The position numbers and the translations under genes are program-made. From CAYNEI01 sp964396185 (GTDB taxonomy: Archaea > Thermoplasmatota > SW-10-69-26), in assembly GCA_964396185.1 (NCBI GenBank), contig CAYNEI010000006.1, positions 1 through 64,000 on the forward strand: a stretch of DNA of 64,000 nucleotides. The letters run 5' to 3'. The notes under the pieces are model-generated. The model was not told where the DNA came from and did no database searches. It saw only the letters and a program-made list of their open reading frames with translations. Each line of letters opens with the position of its first letter. The stretch's first letter is position 1. Shown here piece after piece: positions 32,132-40,338 of the stretch.

Positions 32132-34777
32132 TCAGCAGTTCGGTTGGGAGGCCAGGTCCGTGGGCACGAAGCCCAGGTCCATCACGAAGCTCGCGGTGGT
32201 CGACACAGGATCGACCAGGTAGAGCTCGCTACCGCTGTTCGCCCAGAGCTCACCGTCGCAGTCGAAGGCGAGCCCGTCGACGGCGGTGCCTTGGAAGCCG
32301 AAGAGGTTCAGGCTCCCGAGGAACGTCTGCTGGCCGGTGGCTTTGTTCACCGTGACCAGGCCCGGGCCCGTCCAGTCGCTGAACAGGATCGTACCGTACA
32401 TGACCCCGGTGGATGGGCTCGTGGCGATGTCCCCGCCCAGCACGCCGCCGGCAGCGTCGGTGCCGATGTAGGTGATGGCTACGCCTGGCTCGATGCTGTA
32501 GAAGTCCGCGGTGTTCGGCTGGCCGAAGTAGAGCAGCCCGTCGCGGCCCTCGCCCAGTGCGGTGCCCTTGAATGTTGGCAGGGCGTTCATCACGCCGTTG
32601 CCGCTGCCGAGGGTGTACTCGTTGAGATCCCCCGGGTGGTCGGCGAAGTAGAGACGGTCAGCGCCCTCGTTGGCCGCGAGGTTGTACCCGGCGACCGAGG
32701 AGGTCTCCTGGACGGTCAGGGCCAGGTTCGTGTCGATGCCGTAGATTGCATCTCCTGGGACGGTGGCGTAGATGGTCGGTTTGGGTTCGAGGTTCTCGCA
32801 GAGGATCAGCGTGAGCTGCAGGTAGTCCACGCTACTGTCGTCGGCGAGGAAGAAGTCGAACCAGCCGTCCTGGTTGAGCTGGCCAAGCATGCCGGGGATG
32901 GTCGAGAGATCCCAGGAGACGTCCTGGTCCCACTGGAAGCCTGGCACGTCCGTGACGCGCCGCTGCTCCCAGAAGTCGCCGTTCCCATCCATCTTGAGCT
33001 TGATCCCGTCGTTGTGGGCCAGGCCGTTTCGCTGGCTGGCCTTGAACGTCAGGATGGCACCCTGGATGCTGCCCGCGTACGGGGCCAGATCGAAGGTGTG
33101 GCCGAAGCAGCGGTCCCAGGAGGTCCCGTCGAAGTTGGGCGCCGGACCGTTCGAGCAGGTCTGCAAGCGGTTCTGCAGCATGGCGCTTGGGTCTGCGGGC
33201 TCGGCGCCGTCGCTGGTGTCGAAGTCGTCGACCCGGCCGGCTTGGAGCGTGACGTCACCGACGTCGTCGCAGTCCTGCTTGCACTTGCCCGCGCTCTCGG
33301 CGAAGGAGAGGCGCTCGACCTCCTCGGGGCCCAGTACGCGATCGAAGAGCTCGACCTCGTCGAGCGCGCCGGTGAAGTGGCCTGGCAGGTACATGTCGCC
33401 GGCGCCCAGGGTCAGGGGCTGGCCGTTGGACCAGTCGTTGCCCGGGAGCACGCCGGTGACGGTGTCCACCGGTTGCCCGTCCACGTAGAACACGATCTCG
33501 TTGGCGCCGCGGTCGAAGGTGACAGCCACGAGGCTCCAGTCGCCCGGCGTGAGCTCTGCCGCGCATCCGGTGCACGTGACCGTGTTGAACACGTTGGTGG
33601 CGGTGGAGTAGCTGAACGCGAGCGTGCCCAGCCAGAGGCTGAACTGGTAGCCGTGAGCGCCGGCGCCGGTCTGGACGTCGGTGGCCATCTTGTCCACGAT
33701 GGGGTGGGCGGCCGCCGTCGCGTTGGGTTGGATCCAGGCATCGATGCTGATGCTGCTGGTCCCCATGTCCAGGGCGTTGTGGTCGGGCACCGTGACCCGG
33801 TCATCCACGCCATCGAAGTGGAGCGCGCCGTCCACCATGCCGGTGATGTGCTGGGGGCCGCTCAGCCCTGGCGTGTTGACCGGGGAGAGATCCCCGTGGT
33901 GGGTGCCGAGCCGGTCGAAGGCCGTGACGCCTTGGCCCTCGTCCATGCTCCACCAGGCGGTCATGCTTGCCGGGGCCTCGGTGCAGGGGCAGGTGTAGAT
34001 CGTCAGGCGGATCCAGTCCACGGCCGTGTCGTCGGCGATCCGGACGTCCAGGAACTCGTTCTGGTTGAGACCGTCGATCAGGCTCGTGGTCCCGCCGCCC
34101 TGGCTGATGCGGTTGGGCAGGTTCTTCAGGTTGAGGCTGATCACCGCCTCGTCGACCTGGCCAGGACGCCAGACGCCGTCGACCAGACCGGGTTGGCCGG
34201 TGCGGTCCCCGATGGGGTGGGTCCAGTCGCGCCAGGTGGTCGCGTCCCCGCCGGCGCCGAGCTGGAGGCCATCGTTGGACGCAAGGTAGCCCTCTGCGCG
34301 CATGTGGATGTCGAGGAACGCCCCGACGATGTAGCCGTCGAGTCCGCTGAAGCTGTGCATGAACTGGACGTCGTTGCCAGCTTGATCGAAGTCGCGCGAT
34401 CCCCCTGGATGGGCCTGGGAGAGCGCGGTGCGCGGGGTGGTCTGCTCCCCGGGATCGCCGGCGTGGAAGTCGTCGGCCTGACCAGCCGACGTGCCCGAGG
34501 CCTCGACAGGCTCAGGGCACGGGCAGATCTCGTGGCCGCCGATGCGCTCGTGCACGGCGTCGAAGAAGGGTAGGAGCTGGTGGGCGATGGGGCCAGAGAT
34601 CTTCGCGCCCTCTTCGTCCAAGCTGGCCACGCGCTCGTCGTCCGGCGTCTCGTACGGGTCGACTACGTAGTACGGGTCGATCTGGGCCGGTGCAAGCGGC
34701 GCGATCAGCCCGGCGGTCAACAGCAGGCTCGCGGCGACCAGGGTCGCCAGGGGTCCGATCCGGTGCTTCTGGATCAT
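32132..34777 (-). CDS. large secreted protein with LamG domain flanked by duplicated beta-sandwich domains
   Basis: 881 residues; the ATG at 34777 follows GGAGGAG by about 8 bases and starts a signal peptide (GPLATLVAASLLLTAGLIAPLAPAQ). Residues about 80-250 and 480-640 are related to each other: both open with an (A/V)DDF-type segment, end with VDWIRLTIYTCPC or VDYLQLTLILCE, and hold GxLxQLNQDGWFDFFLADD / LNQNEFLDVRIADD. Between them lies a LamG/concanavalin-like domain (AWWSMDEGQG, HFDGVDDRVTVPDHNALD, VAVTFDRGANEIVFYVDGQPVD, LDEVELFDRVL). The last 240 residues look like a small propeller (YGIDTNLALTV, LYFADHPGDLNEYT, LWANSGSELYLVD). It is likely a glycan-binding surface protein; no C-terminal anchor is seen. 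Confidence 0.8.
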   Translation of the reverse strand: MIQKHRIGPLATLVAASLLLTAGLIAPLAPAQIDPYYVVDPYETPDDERVASLDEEGAKISGPIAHQLLPFFDAVHERIGGHEICPCPEPVEASGTSAGQADDFHAGDPGEQTTPRTALSQAHPGGSRDFDQAGNDVQFMHSFSGLDGYIVGAFLDIHMRAEGYLASNDGLQLGAGGDATTWRDWTHPIGDRTGQPGLVDGVWRPGQVDEAVISLNLKNLPNRISQGGGTTSLIDGLNQNEFLDVRIADDTAVDWIRLTIYTCPCTEAPASMTAWWSMDEGQGVTAFDRLGTHHGDLSPVNTPGLSGPQHITGMVDGALHFDGVDDRVTVPDHNALDMGTSSISIDAWIQPNATAAAHPIVDKMATDVQTGAGAHGYQFSLWLGTLAFSYSTATNVFNTVTCTGCAAELTPGDWSLVAVTFDRGANEIVFYVDGQPVDTVTGVLPGNDWSNGQPLTLGAGDMYLPGHFTGALDEVELFDRVLGPEEVERLSFAESAGKCKQDCDDVGDVTLQAGRVDDFDTSDGAEPADPSAMLQNRLQTCSNGPAPNFDGTSWDRCFGHTFDLAPYAGSIQGAILTFKASQRNGLAHNDGIKLKMDGNGDFWEQRRVTDVPGFQWDQDVSWDLSTIPGMLGQLNQDGWFDFFLADDSSVDYLQLTLILCENLEPKPTIYATVPGDAIYGIDTNLALTVQETSSVAGYNLAANEGADRLYFADHPGDLNEYTLGSGNGVMNALPTFKGTALGEGRDGLLYFGQPNTADFYSIEPGVAITYIGTDAAGGVLGGDIATSPSTGVMYGTILFSDWTGPGLVTVNKATGQQTFLGSLNLFGFQGTAVDGLAFDCDGELWANSGSELYLVDPVSTTASFVMDLGFVPTDLASQPNC

Positions 34778-35059
34778 GTCGTTGTCTCCTCCGCCTGCGC
34801 CGGCGGGGAGTCGAACGACTCGCTCGCCTCCATGAACGACCGCCATGCGCCTCCCTACTTGCGCAGCCCCTCGGCTGCACAGCCCTGTAGTGCCTCCTCA
34901 GGCCCCCCGGGGCCTCCCTCAGCGGAAGGGAGAGGGCCCCGAAGCCGCTGAGCCTATATGAAGCTGCGCTACGGCGTGCTCCACCACTGCGGGACCGGAC
35001 GATCTCTTCACCGCTGAGGAGCACCGAGCTTTGAAGTACCCTGGCCCGAACCGACATGC
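34778..35059. other. 282-base divergent intergenic region
   Basis: Contains the ribosome-binding site and leader of the LamG gene, a perfect palindrome AGGCCCCCCGGGGCCT, a TATA-like CCTATATGAAG around 34950-34960 and another TATA-like GCTTTGAAG about 26 bases before the GTG at 35060. No gene seen. Confidence 0.4.
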
Positions 35060-35956
35060 GTGCCCGTCAGCACGCGCGCTGGCTCCCCCGCGCCAGCCCT
35101 GGTCCTCGCCTTCCTCGTGCTCCTGCCAGCCATCGCTACGGCAGCGACCACGACCGGCCGAGGCATCGCTGGCTCGGGGCCTCTGGAGATGGCTTACCTG
35201 CCGGTGAGCCTGCTCCTCTTCGCCGCGCTCTTGGCCCGCCAGCTCGCCGTGGTCTCCAAGCCGACGCGCCGGGCCATCGCTGCCGTTCAAGGGGTGGGCG
35301 GCGCCTTCGTCGCCTTCGAGGGCGCCCGCGTGCTCTCCACGCTCTGGCTCCTATGGGGTCCTCGGCTGATCCCGGACGAGACCCTGGCCTGGACCATGGG
35401 CGCCTCCCTGCTCGCCCTGATCGGTGGCCTGGGTGCCATGATCCACGGGATCCGAGCCTCCATCGGCGACAAGCGCCTGCGACGTGCGAGCCTCTTAGCA
35501 GGCATCGGCCTGGCTGCCACGCCGCTGGTCCCCTGGATCCTGCTCACCGGCAACGGGTCGGCGGTGCTCCTGTTCAACGACTTCAGTGATCCCGGCTTCT
35601 CCGATTTCCCTGGAGATGGCTGGATCCTGGCCGCGCTCTGGACCATCGTGGCTGGCCTGGCCATCATCGTGCTCACCGGGCTGATCGCAGGGCCCGAGGG
35701 CGATCCCGGCGGCGGGGGCCATAGGCTCGCTGGCGGGCTCGGTGTGGCCGCCGTGGTCGCCGCCCACGGGGTGCTCGTCTGGCGCGTGCTCGACCTGAGC
35801 GAAGCCTTCGAGGGAGGATCGCTCTGGCCGGGGTTCAACGCCATCCCCCTGATGCTGGCGCTGGCTGCTGGCTATCTCTTGTCCAGGCCCCGCAGCGAGC
35901 CGGAGCCCGAGCCAGGCACGATGCGCGCTTTCCAGGTCACCTCGCCTGGCCGCTGA
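35060..35956 (+). CDS. polytopic membrane protein of unknown function
   Basis: 298 residues with about eight hydrophobic segments (for example ALVLAFLVLLPAIATAA, YLPVSLLLFAALLARQLAV, ASLLALIGGLGAMI, ILAALWTIVAGLAIIVLTGLIAG, IPLMLALAAGYLLS). I do not recognise the family. The loop with FNDFSDPGFSDFPGDG between predicted helices is acidic and aromatic and may face outward. The GTG start agrees with a TATA-like GCTTTGAAG centred about 26 bases upstream. The gene stands alone, convergent with the thioesterase gene. Confidence 0.7.
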   Translation: MPVSTRAGSPAPALVLAFLVLLPAIATAATTTGRGIAGSGPLEMAYLPVSLLLFAALLARQLAVVSKPTRRAIAAVQGVGGAFVAFEGARVLSTLWLLWGPRLIPDETLAWTMGASLLALIGGLGAMIHGIRASIGDKRLRRASLLAGIGLAATPLVPWILLTGNGSAVLLFNDFSDPGFSDFPGDGWILAALWTIVAGLAIIVLTGLIAGPEGDPGGGGHRLAGGLGVAAVVAAHGVLVWRVLDLSEAFEGGSLWPGFNAIPLMLALAAGYLLSRPRSEPEPEPGTMRAFQVTSPGR

Positions 35957-35973
35957 CCCCTGTGAGCAGAGCT

Positions 35974-36384
35974 TCAAGCCTCGACCAGATGCCCCTCCAG
36001 AGCTTCCCGGAACCGCTTCGGGATAGGGGTGGCCTCGAAGGCGTCATCCACCGTGACCCGGGTCACGTCCCCCTCGGCCACCAGCTTGCCCGTGGCCTGC
36101 TCGAAAGCCTGGAAGCGGAAGCACATGGAGCTGGTGCCCAGGCGCGAGACGGTCACCTGGATCGTGAGCCGGTCACCGGCCTTGACCGGGGCCCGGAAGT
36201 CCACGTCCACGTTGACCACCGGCACCTTGACCCCCACGTCTGCGAGCAGGTTCTTGTCATCGAAGCCGAGCTCCTCGACGAAGTCCTCGTAGGCCTGATG
36301 GAAGTAGTCGATGTAGTGCGGGTGGTAGATGATACCCGCCCGGTCGATGTGACCGAAGTAGACTTTCTGGGTCTTCGTGAACAT
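35974..36384 (-). CDS. hotdog-fold acyl-CoA thioesterase (4HBT family)
   Basis: 136 residues. The active-site helix reads GHIDRAGIIYHPHYIDYFHQA, with the Asp after HI matching the catalytic aspartate of the 4-hydroxybenzoyl-CoA thioesterase/YbgC family. The following VDVDFRAPVKAGDRLTI and FEQATGKLVAEGDVTRV are the usual hotdog strands. It would hydrolyse small acyl-CoA thioesters in the cytoplasm. A perfect inverted repeat (36389-36407) just before the ATG suggests a repressor site. Confidence 0.88.
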   Translation of the reverse strand: MFTKTQKVYFGHIDRAGIIYHPHYIDYFHQAYEDFVEELGFDDKNLLADVGVKVPVVNVDVDFRAPVKAGDRLTIQVTVSRLGTSSMCFRFQAFEQATGKLVAEGDVTRVTVDDAFEATPIPKRFREALEGHLVEA

Positions 36385-36388
36385 GGGC

Positions 36389-36407
36389 GCGGATGCTCCA
36401 CATCCGC
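36389..36407 (-). promoter_or_regulatory. inverted repeat between TATA and start of the thioesterase gene
   Basis: GCGGATG (36389-36395) and CATCCGC (36401-36407) form a perfect 7-bp inverted repeat around CTCCA. It lies 4 bases upstream of the ATG at 36384 and overlaps the region where transcription should start, a typical operator position. Confidence 0.45.
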
Positions 36408-36468
36408 TATCAGGGTCACGGGTTGTCGCAAGCCACCTGCTCGTAGTCTCAGGCTGCGAGGCGACACG

Positions 36469-37614
36469 TCACCCGATCGCGGCTTCCAGGGCCCCCAGGG
36501 GCACCCGCAGGATCCGATCATCCTGGGGGCCAGGCGTTCCTCGGCCATCCTGGTTGCTCGTGCCTACGTAGAGCGCGTCGTCGGGGCCCCAGCTCACAGC
36601 GCGCAACCGGCCGAAGTCCCCCTCGAAGAGCACGTGCTCCTCACCGATCCACGGAGGAGCATCCAGGGTCTCGAAGAGGTGGAGCTGGGCCGCCTTGAGC
36701 GTCGCGAACACGAAGGCACCGTGCAGGGGTGAGCCGGGCGCGTCGATGAACGCCGCGCCTGCAGGGGCCACGGTCCCGCCTGGCCCACTGGACCAGACCG
36801 CTGGCTCGTAGGCCCCGCCACCATCGCTTGGCCCCCTGGCCTCGGGCCAGCCGTAGTTCAGCCCGGCCTGGATCCGGTTGACCTCGTCGTGGTTCTCCGG
36901 CCCGTGCTCGGTGATCCACACCTCGCCGGTGTCGGGGTGGATGGCCATGCCCTGGGGGTTGCGGTGGCCGATGGTGTAGACGGCCGGATCCCAACCCTGG
37001 CCGCCTGCTCCTGCCGGGCGACCGTCGGCATGCATCCGCAGTACTTTGCCGTTGCGTGAGCTGGGATCCTGGGCGGTGGAGCGCTCGGTGGCATCGCCCA
37101 TGGTGACCAGCAGGCCGCCCTCGGGGTCCCAGGTCAGCCGGCAGCCGTCGTGGAGCGAGGCTGCATCCATCCCGTCCAACAGGACCTGGTCCAGGCTTCC
37201 CTGGCCGTCGGTGGTGCGGTAGCGAGCCACGACGTTCTCGGCTCCGCCGCCCGCGGGGTCCTCGCGGGTGTAGCAGAGGTAGATGAACGGTTCGTCGGGG
37301 AACCCAGGGTCCAGGGCCATGCCCATCAAGCCTGCCTCGGCGTGCTCCTCTGCAGGCACGCGGGCCCACAGCGTGGGCTCGTCTGCTCCGGGGGCCAGGG
37401 TGAGCACCCGGCCGGCGCGCTCGGTGAAGAACAGCGTACCATCGGGAGCAAACGCGATCTCCCACACCGTGTCCAAGCCCGTGGCCACGACGCTGACCTC
37501 GTCCTCTCCGGCATCCCCTGGTCCAGGCAGCTCACCCGTCTCCGGGCCAGGGGTGCGCAGGCAGCCCTGGAGACCCAGCAAGAGCACGAGGAGCAGCGCG
37601 ATCCAGCGACGCAT
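36469..37614 (-). CDS. PQQ-dependent sugar dehydrogenase-like lipoprotein (GSDH family)
   Basis: 381 residues from the ATG at 37614. Signal MRRWIALLLVLLLGLQGC with lipobox. The six-bladed GSDH propeller is recognisable by VWEIAFAPDGTLFFTERAGRV, AGLMGMALDPGFPDEPFIYL, the HDGCRLTWDPEGGLLVTMGD segment (catalytic-histidine region), IGHRNPQGMAIHPDTGEVWITEHGP and AVSWGPDDALYVGTSNQDGRG. Family members oxidise sugars with PQQ outside the membrane or are non-enzymatic propellers. No PQQ biosynthesis genes are visible here, so cofactor supply is unknown. Confidence 0.85.
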   Translation of the reverse strand: MRRWIALLLVLLLGLQGCLRTPGPETGELPGPGDAGEDEVSVVATGLDTVWEIAFAPDGTLFFTERAGRVLTLAPGADEPTLWARVPAEEHAEAGLMGMALDPGFPDEPFIYLCYTREDPAGGGAENVVARYRTTDGQGSLDQVLLDGMDAASLHDGCRLTWDPEGGLLVTMGDATERSTAQDPSSRNGKVLRMHADGRPAGAGGQGWDPAVYTIGHRNPQGMAIHPDTGEVWITEHGPENHDEVNRIQAGLNYGWPEARGPSDGGGAYEPAVWSSGPGGTVAPAGAAFIDAPGSPLHGAFVFATLKAAQLHLFETLDAPPWIGEEHVLFEGDFGRLRAVSWGPDDALYVGTSNQDGRGTPGPQDDRILRVPLGALEAAIG

Positions 37615-37728
37615 CGCTCGATGACGCTCGCCGGGAGGCATGAGGCTTGCTGTCCGCGGGCACCGGGCCCGAGAGCGGCCGTTCAGGGGCATACCTTGAT
37701 AACCCATCGAGCCTCCTGGGAGACCACC

Positions 37729-38022
37729 ATGCCTGAGAGCGCGCCGGGCCAGGGCTACGTGCTGGAGCTCTGCGCCAAGAAGGCGGCCTACGAGGCCACC
37801 CCCGAGCGCGAGCTCAGCCTCGACCTCGACCAGGTTGCCGAGGCCCTCGAGGGGGCCGGGATCCCGGTGCTCACCAACGCTGGCGTGCTCCTGGTGGCCC
37901 AAGCCGGGCCCGTGGAGCTCTCCATCTTCGAGTCCGGCCGTCTGCTCCTGAAAACCGACCAGCGCGAGCTGGCCAGCCAGGTCTCTCAAGCGACCTACGA
38001 GCTCCTGGAGGCCGTGGCATGA
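37729..38022 (+). CDS. small protein resembling a single TBP repeat, coupled to a cysteine desulfurase
   Basis: 97 residues. Order of elements: a strand (YVLELCAKKAAYE), LDLDQVAEALEGAG helix, strands around VLTNAGVLLVAQA, VELSIFESGRLLLKT, then a C-terminal helix (REL..QVSQATYELLEA). The pattern IDL-helix, strand and xxIFxSGRxxxxT resembles one half of the TATA-binding protein saddle, which normally has two repeats. I infer a TBP-fold relative, not a working TBP. Its stop overlaps the ATG of the desulfurase (ATGA), so they are probably made together. GGGAG lies about 8 bases before the ATG and a TATA-like CTTGATAAC about 33 bases before. Confidence 0.6.
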   Translation: MPESAPGQGYVLELCAKKAAYEATPERELSLDLDQVAEALEGAGIPVLTNAGVLLVAQAGPVELSIFESGRLLLKTDQRELASQVSQATYELLEAVA

Positions 38023-39224
38023 CGCCCAAGGAGTTGCGCGCGCTCATCCCCTTGCTCGAGGCACCCGACCCACCGATCTACTTCGACAACGCGTGCATGA
38101 CCCTCAAGCCTCGACCCGTCATCGAGGCTATCGCCCGGTACTACGAGCAGACCCCTGTCTGTGCGGGGCGCGCGACCTACGAGCTCTCTCGCCGGGTCAG
38201 CGAGCAGGTGGCCGCCTCCCGTCAGGCCATGGCGGGCCTGCTGGGGGCCGAGAGCCCCGATGAGATCGTCTTCACCCGCAACACCACCGAGGCCATCAAC
38301 CTCGCCCTCCAGGGCCTGGAGCTTCCCACCGGCTCCACGCTGGTCACGACCGATCGCGAGCACAACTCCAACCTGGTGCCCCTGCAGCGCCTGGCCAAGC
38401 AAGGCCACGACCTCGTGGTGCTCCCCTCCACCGACCAGGGAGCCTTCGATCTCGATGCCTTGGAAGCCGTCTTGCGCGAACGCGACGTCGCGCTCGTGTC
38501 TGTCGTGCACATGAGCAACCTCGACGGCTATGTGACGCCCCTGGCCGAGATCGTCGAGCTCGCCCACGACCACGGGGCCCTGGTGCTAGCCGACGGTGCC
38601 CAGGCGGCCCCCCACCGACCCGTCTCCGTGCGCGATCTGGATGTGGATCTCTACGCGCTGAGCATCCACAAGATGATGGGCCCCACAGGCGTGGGCGTGC
38701 TCTACGGCAGGCACGAGATCCTGGACGGGCTCGAGCCGCTCATCGTGGGCGGCTCCACCATCCGCACCACCACTTACGAAGGCTACGAGCTCGACGATGT
38801 GCCGGCCCGGTTCGAGGCAGGCCTGCAGGACTACGCGGGCCTGGTGGCAGTGGCCCCCACCGTCGATGTGCTCGAGCGCATCGGTCTGGACAAGATCCGC
38901 ACTCACGAACGAGCGCTCAGCCAGCGTCTCGTGGACGGGATCCAGGAGCTCGGGGGGGCCATCATCGGCTCGCCTGAGGCCCGGGGCAACGGGATCGTCT
39001 CCTTCTCCATCGGCTCCCTGGACCCCCAGCAGCTGGCCATCCTGCTCGAGGACAAGGGCAACGCTCTGGTCCGCGCGGGCCTGCACTGCATGGACAGCTG
39101 GTTCCACGCCCAAGGTCTGGAGGGCTCGTGTAGGGCCAGCCTCTACGCCTACAACACGGCCGAGGAGGTGGAGTCGTTCCTGGCGACGCTCCAAGGGATC
39201 ACGGGCGCGCTCCAGGGGCGATGA
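38019..39224 (+). CDS. class V aminotransferase, cysteine desulfurase (SufS-like)
   Basis: 401 residues. PLP-dependent fold type I: FTRNTTEAINLA phosphate-binding turn, DREHNSNLVP histidine, DGAQAAPH aspartate, and Lys218 in SIHKMMGPTGVGVLYG forming the Schiff base. Cys357 in AGLHCMDSW sits where the persulfide cysteine of SufS-type enzymes lies. It would take sulfur from cysteine for iron-sulfur or tRNA/cofactor thiolation. No SufBCD genes are in view. It is coupled to the small TBP-like protein upstream and followed closely by a winged-helix regulator. Confidence 0.9.
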   Translation: MTPKELRALIPLLEAPDPPIYFDNACMTLKPRPVIEAIARYYEQTPVCAGRATYELSRRVSEQVAASRQAMAGLLGAESPDEIVFTRNTTEAINLALQGLELPTGSTLVTTDREHNSNLVPLQRLAKQGHDLVVLPSTDQGAFDLDALEAVLRERDVALVSVVHMSNLDGYVTPLAEIVELAHDHGALVLADGAQAAPHRPVSVRDLDVDLYALSIHKMMGPTGVGVLYGRHEILDGLEPLIVGGSTIRTTTYEGYELDDVPARFEAGLQDYAGLVAVAPTVDVLERIGLDKIRTHERALSQRLVDGIQELGGAIIGSPEARGNGIVSFSIGSLDPQQLAILLEDKGNALVRAGLHCMDSWFHAQGLEGSCRASLYAYNTAEEVESFLATLQGITGALQGR

Positions 39225-39304
39225 AACCTCTAAATGGCATCGGTCGCCTCGTCCCTTCCTATGCCACGGAGGCGCAGGGCCCCAGGGAGCGGGGGGACGA
39301 GGAT

Positions 39305-39853
39305 GTGAGCAGGCAGGAGTTGGCTGAGGAGCACCCGGACCGCGTCCAGGAGGAGCTCCAGGAGTCCCTCCTGACGCACCCGACTCGCCAGAGCATCCTG
39401 GAGACGGTCCAGGCGAAGCCCGGCATCAACAGGAACCAAATCGGGGTTGAACTCGATCTGGTGGTCAAGCTCCTCAACTACCACGTCACCAAGCTGGAGG
39501 ACGCCGAGGTCATCGTCCGGATGCCCAGCGCCCAGGGCAAGGAGGCCCTCTACTTCGCCCCGGAGGATGTGGACCTTTGGGAGAACCCCAGGACCAGGAT
39601 CCTCTTCGGTCGCAAGCCCACGCGCTATGTAGCCATGTTCATCGCGGACCACCCTGGCACGTCGTCGGCCGCCATCGCGGAGGCTCTCGACCTCACGCCG
39701 GTCACGATCCGTCACCACATCCGCACCCTGAAGGAGCACAACATCATCGTCTCCGCCAAGATCGGTTACGCCGCGGAGTACCACCCGCTCACCGAGCTCA
39801 TGGACTGGGTCGAGGACCTCGGCGACCGGTACGAGCGGCCTTGGGAGTCCTGA
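39305..39853 (+). CDS. tandem winged-helix (ArsR-like) regulator
   Basis: About 182 residues from GTG at 39305 (GAGG 6 bases upstream); an ATG at 39221 overlapping the desulfurase stop would add 28 residues and keep translational coupling, so the start is open. Two winged-helix domains: LTHPTRQSILETVQ with NRNQIGVELDLVVKLLNYHVTKLE, and KPTRYVAMFIADHPGTSSAAIAEALDL with TIRHHIRTLKEHNII. The double-domain form resembles other archaeal regulators that bind DNA as a single chain. Location suggests it may govern the desulfurase operon. Confidence 0.75.
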   Translation: MSRQELAEEHPDRVQEELQESLLTHPTRQSILETVQAKPGINRNQIGVELDLVVKLLNYHVTKLEDAEVIVRMPSAQGKEALYFAPEDVDLWENPRTRILFGRKPTRYVAMFIADHPGTSSAAIAEALDLTPVTIRHHIRTLKEHNIIVSAKIGYAAEYHPLTELMDWVEDLGDRYERPWES

Positions 39854-39895
39854 ACCAGGACACCAATCTCACCACAGCCCCGTTGTGACCGTTGT

Positions 39896-39910
39896 GCCTT
39901 TGCGGTGAAC
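39896..39910 (+). repeat. GCCTTTGCGGTGAAC repeat end between convergent genes
   Basis: This 15-base motif, with GTTGTG repeats before it, recurs as GCCTTTGTGGTGAAC at 45820-45834 and GCCTTCGCGGTGAGG at 58214-58228, each in a gap at a gene end. It appears to be the terminal part of the intergenic hairpin family described below. Confidence 0.6.
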
Positions 39911-39921
39911 GTTCGCGGGTG

Positions 39922-40236
39922 TCAGAGCAGCCGGTTCAGGTGGTCCTTCTCCTTCTCCTCCTCGCCTCCCTGGCAGGTGGCGTGGATGAAGAAGAAACAC
40001 TGGCGACAGTCCATCAGGTTGCACCGCTGGCCCAGGTAGCCCTCCTCTTTCAGGCGGGCCACCGCGTAGCGCACGGTGCGCGGGGGCATCTCGGATACCT
40101 CGACGAGGTCCTTGTGGGTGAGCGGACCCTCGGCGGAGAGGATCGTGTAGATCGTCTGCGCCGATGGGGGCAGGCCCTCAGGGACGCTCGTCGCTTCCTC
40201 CAGGGTCTGGGGGATCGGAGCTGTCGCCTCGGACAC
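39922..40236 (-). CDS. winged-helix regulator with C-terminal cysteine cluster
   Basis: 104 residues from a GTG at 40236. The winged helix spans PPSAQTIYTILSAEGPLTHKDLVEVSEMPPRTVRYAVARLKEEGYL (about 23-68). It is followed by a cysteine cluster C-x4-C-x2-C-x7-C in QRCNLMDCRQCFFFIHATC. Such a cluster could hold a metal or iron-sulfur centre or sense redox state. A perfect inverted repeat (40240-40258) sits between the TATA-like TATGTATTG and the start, consistent with autorepression. Its convergent neighbours are the desulfurase operon genes, which fits but does not prove a role in iron-sulfur homeostasis. Confidence 0.75.
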   Translation of the reverse strand: MSEATAPIPQTLEEATSVPEGLPPSAQTIYTILSAEGPLTHKDLVEVSEMPPRTVRYAVARLKEEGYLGQRCNLMDCRQCFFFIHATCQGGEEEKEKDHLNRLL

Positions 40237-40239
40237 AAA

Positions 40240-40258
40240 TGAGACGACTTCCGTCTCA
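40240..40258 (-). promoter_or_regulatory. perfect inverted repeat operator before the Cys-cluster regulator
   Basis: TGAGACG (40240-40246) and CGTCTCA (40252-40258) flank ACTTC. The repeat occupies the space between a TATA-like TATGTATTG (minus strand, about 40257-40265) and the GTG at 40236. Confidence 0.6.
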
Positions 40259-40338
40259 ATACATAGGCGTTGCGTAACACCGGTTCGAAGGAGAACCAGG
40301 CCAGGCGCGCTGTAGGCGCGCCTTCGTCGGGGCGCGGG

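Noticed and set aside
32066..34573. Long plus-strand ORF (835 codons) opposite the LamG gene
   Set aside because: It mirrors the minus-strand gene in a GC-rich region, has low-complexity Val/Ala/Gly/Asp composition, no domain and no start signal. The minus-strand gene has a signal peptide, Shine-Dalgarno and recognisable LamG motifs.
37729..38022. True TATA-binding protein
   Set aside because: Only one repeat of about 97 residues, whereas TBP has two; TBP DNA-intercalating phenylalanines are not in a paired arrangement.
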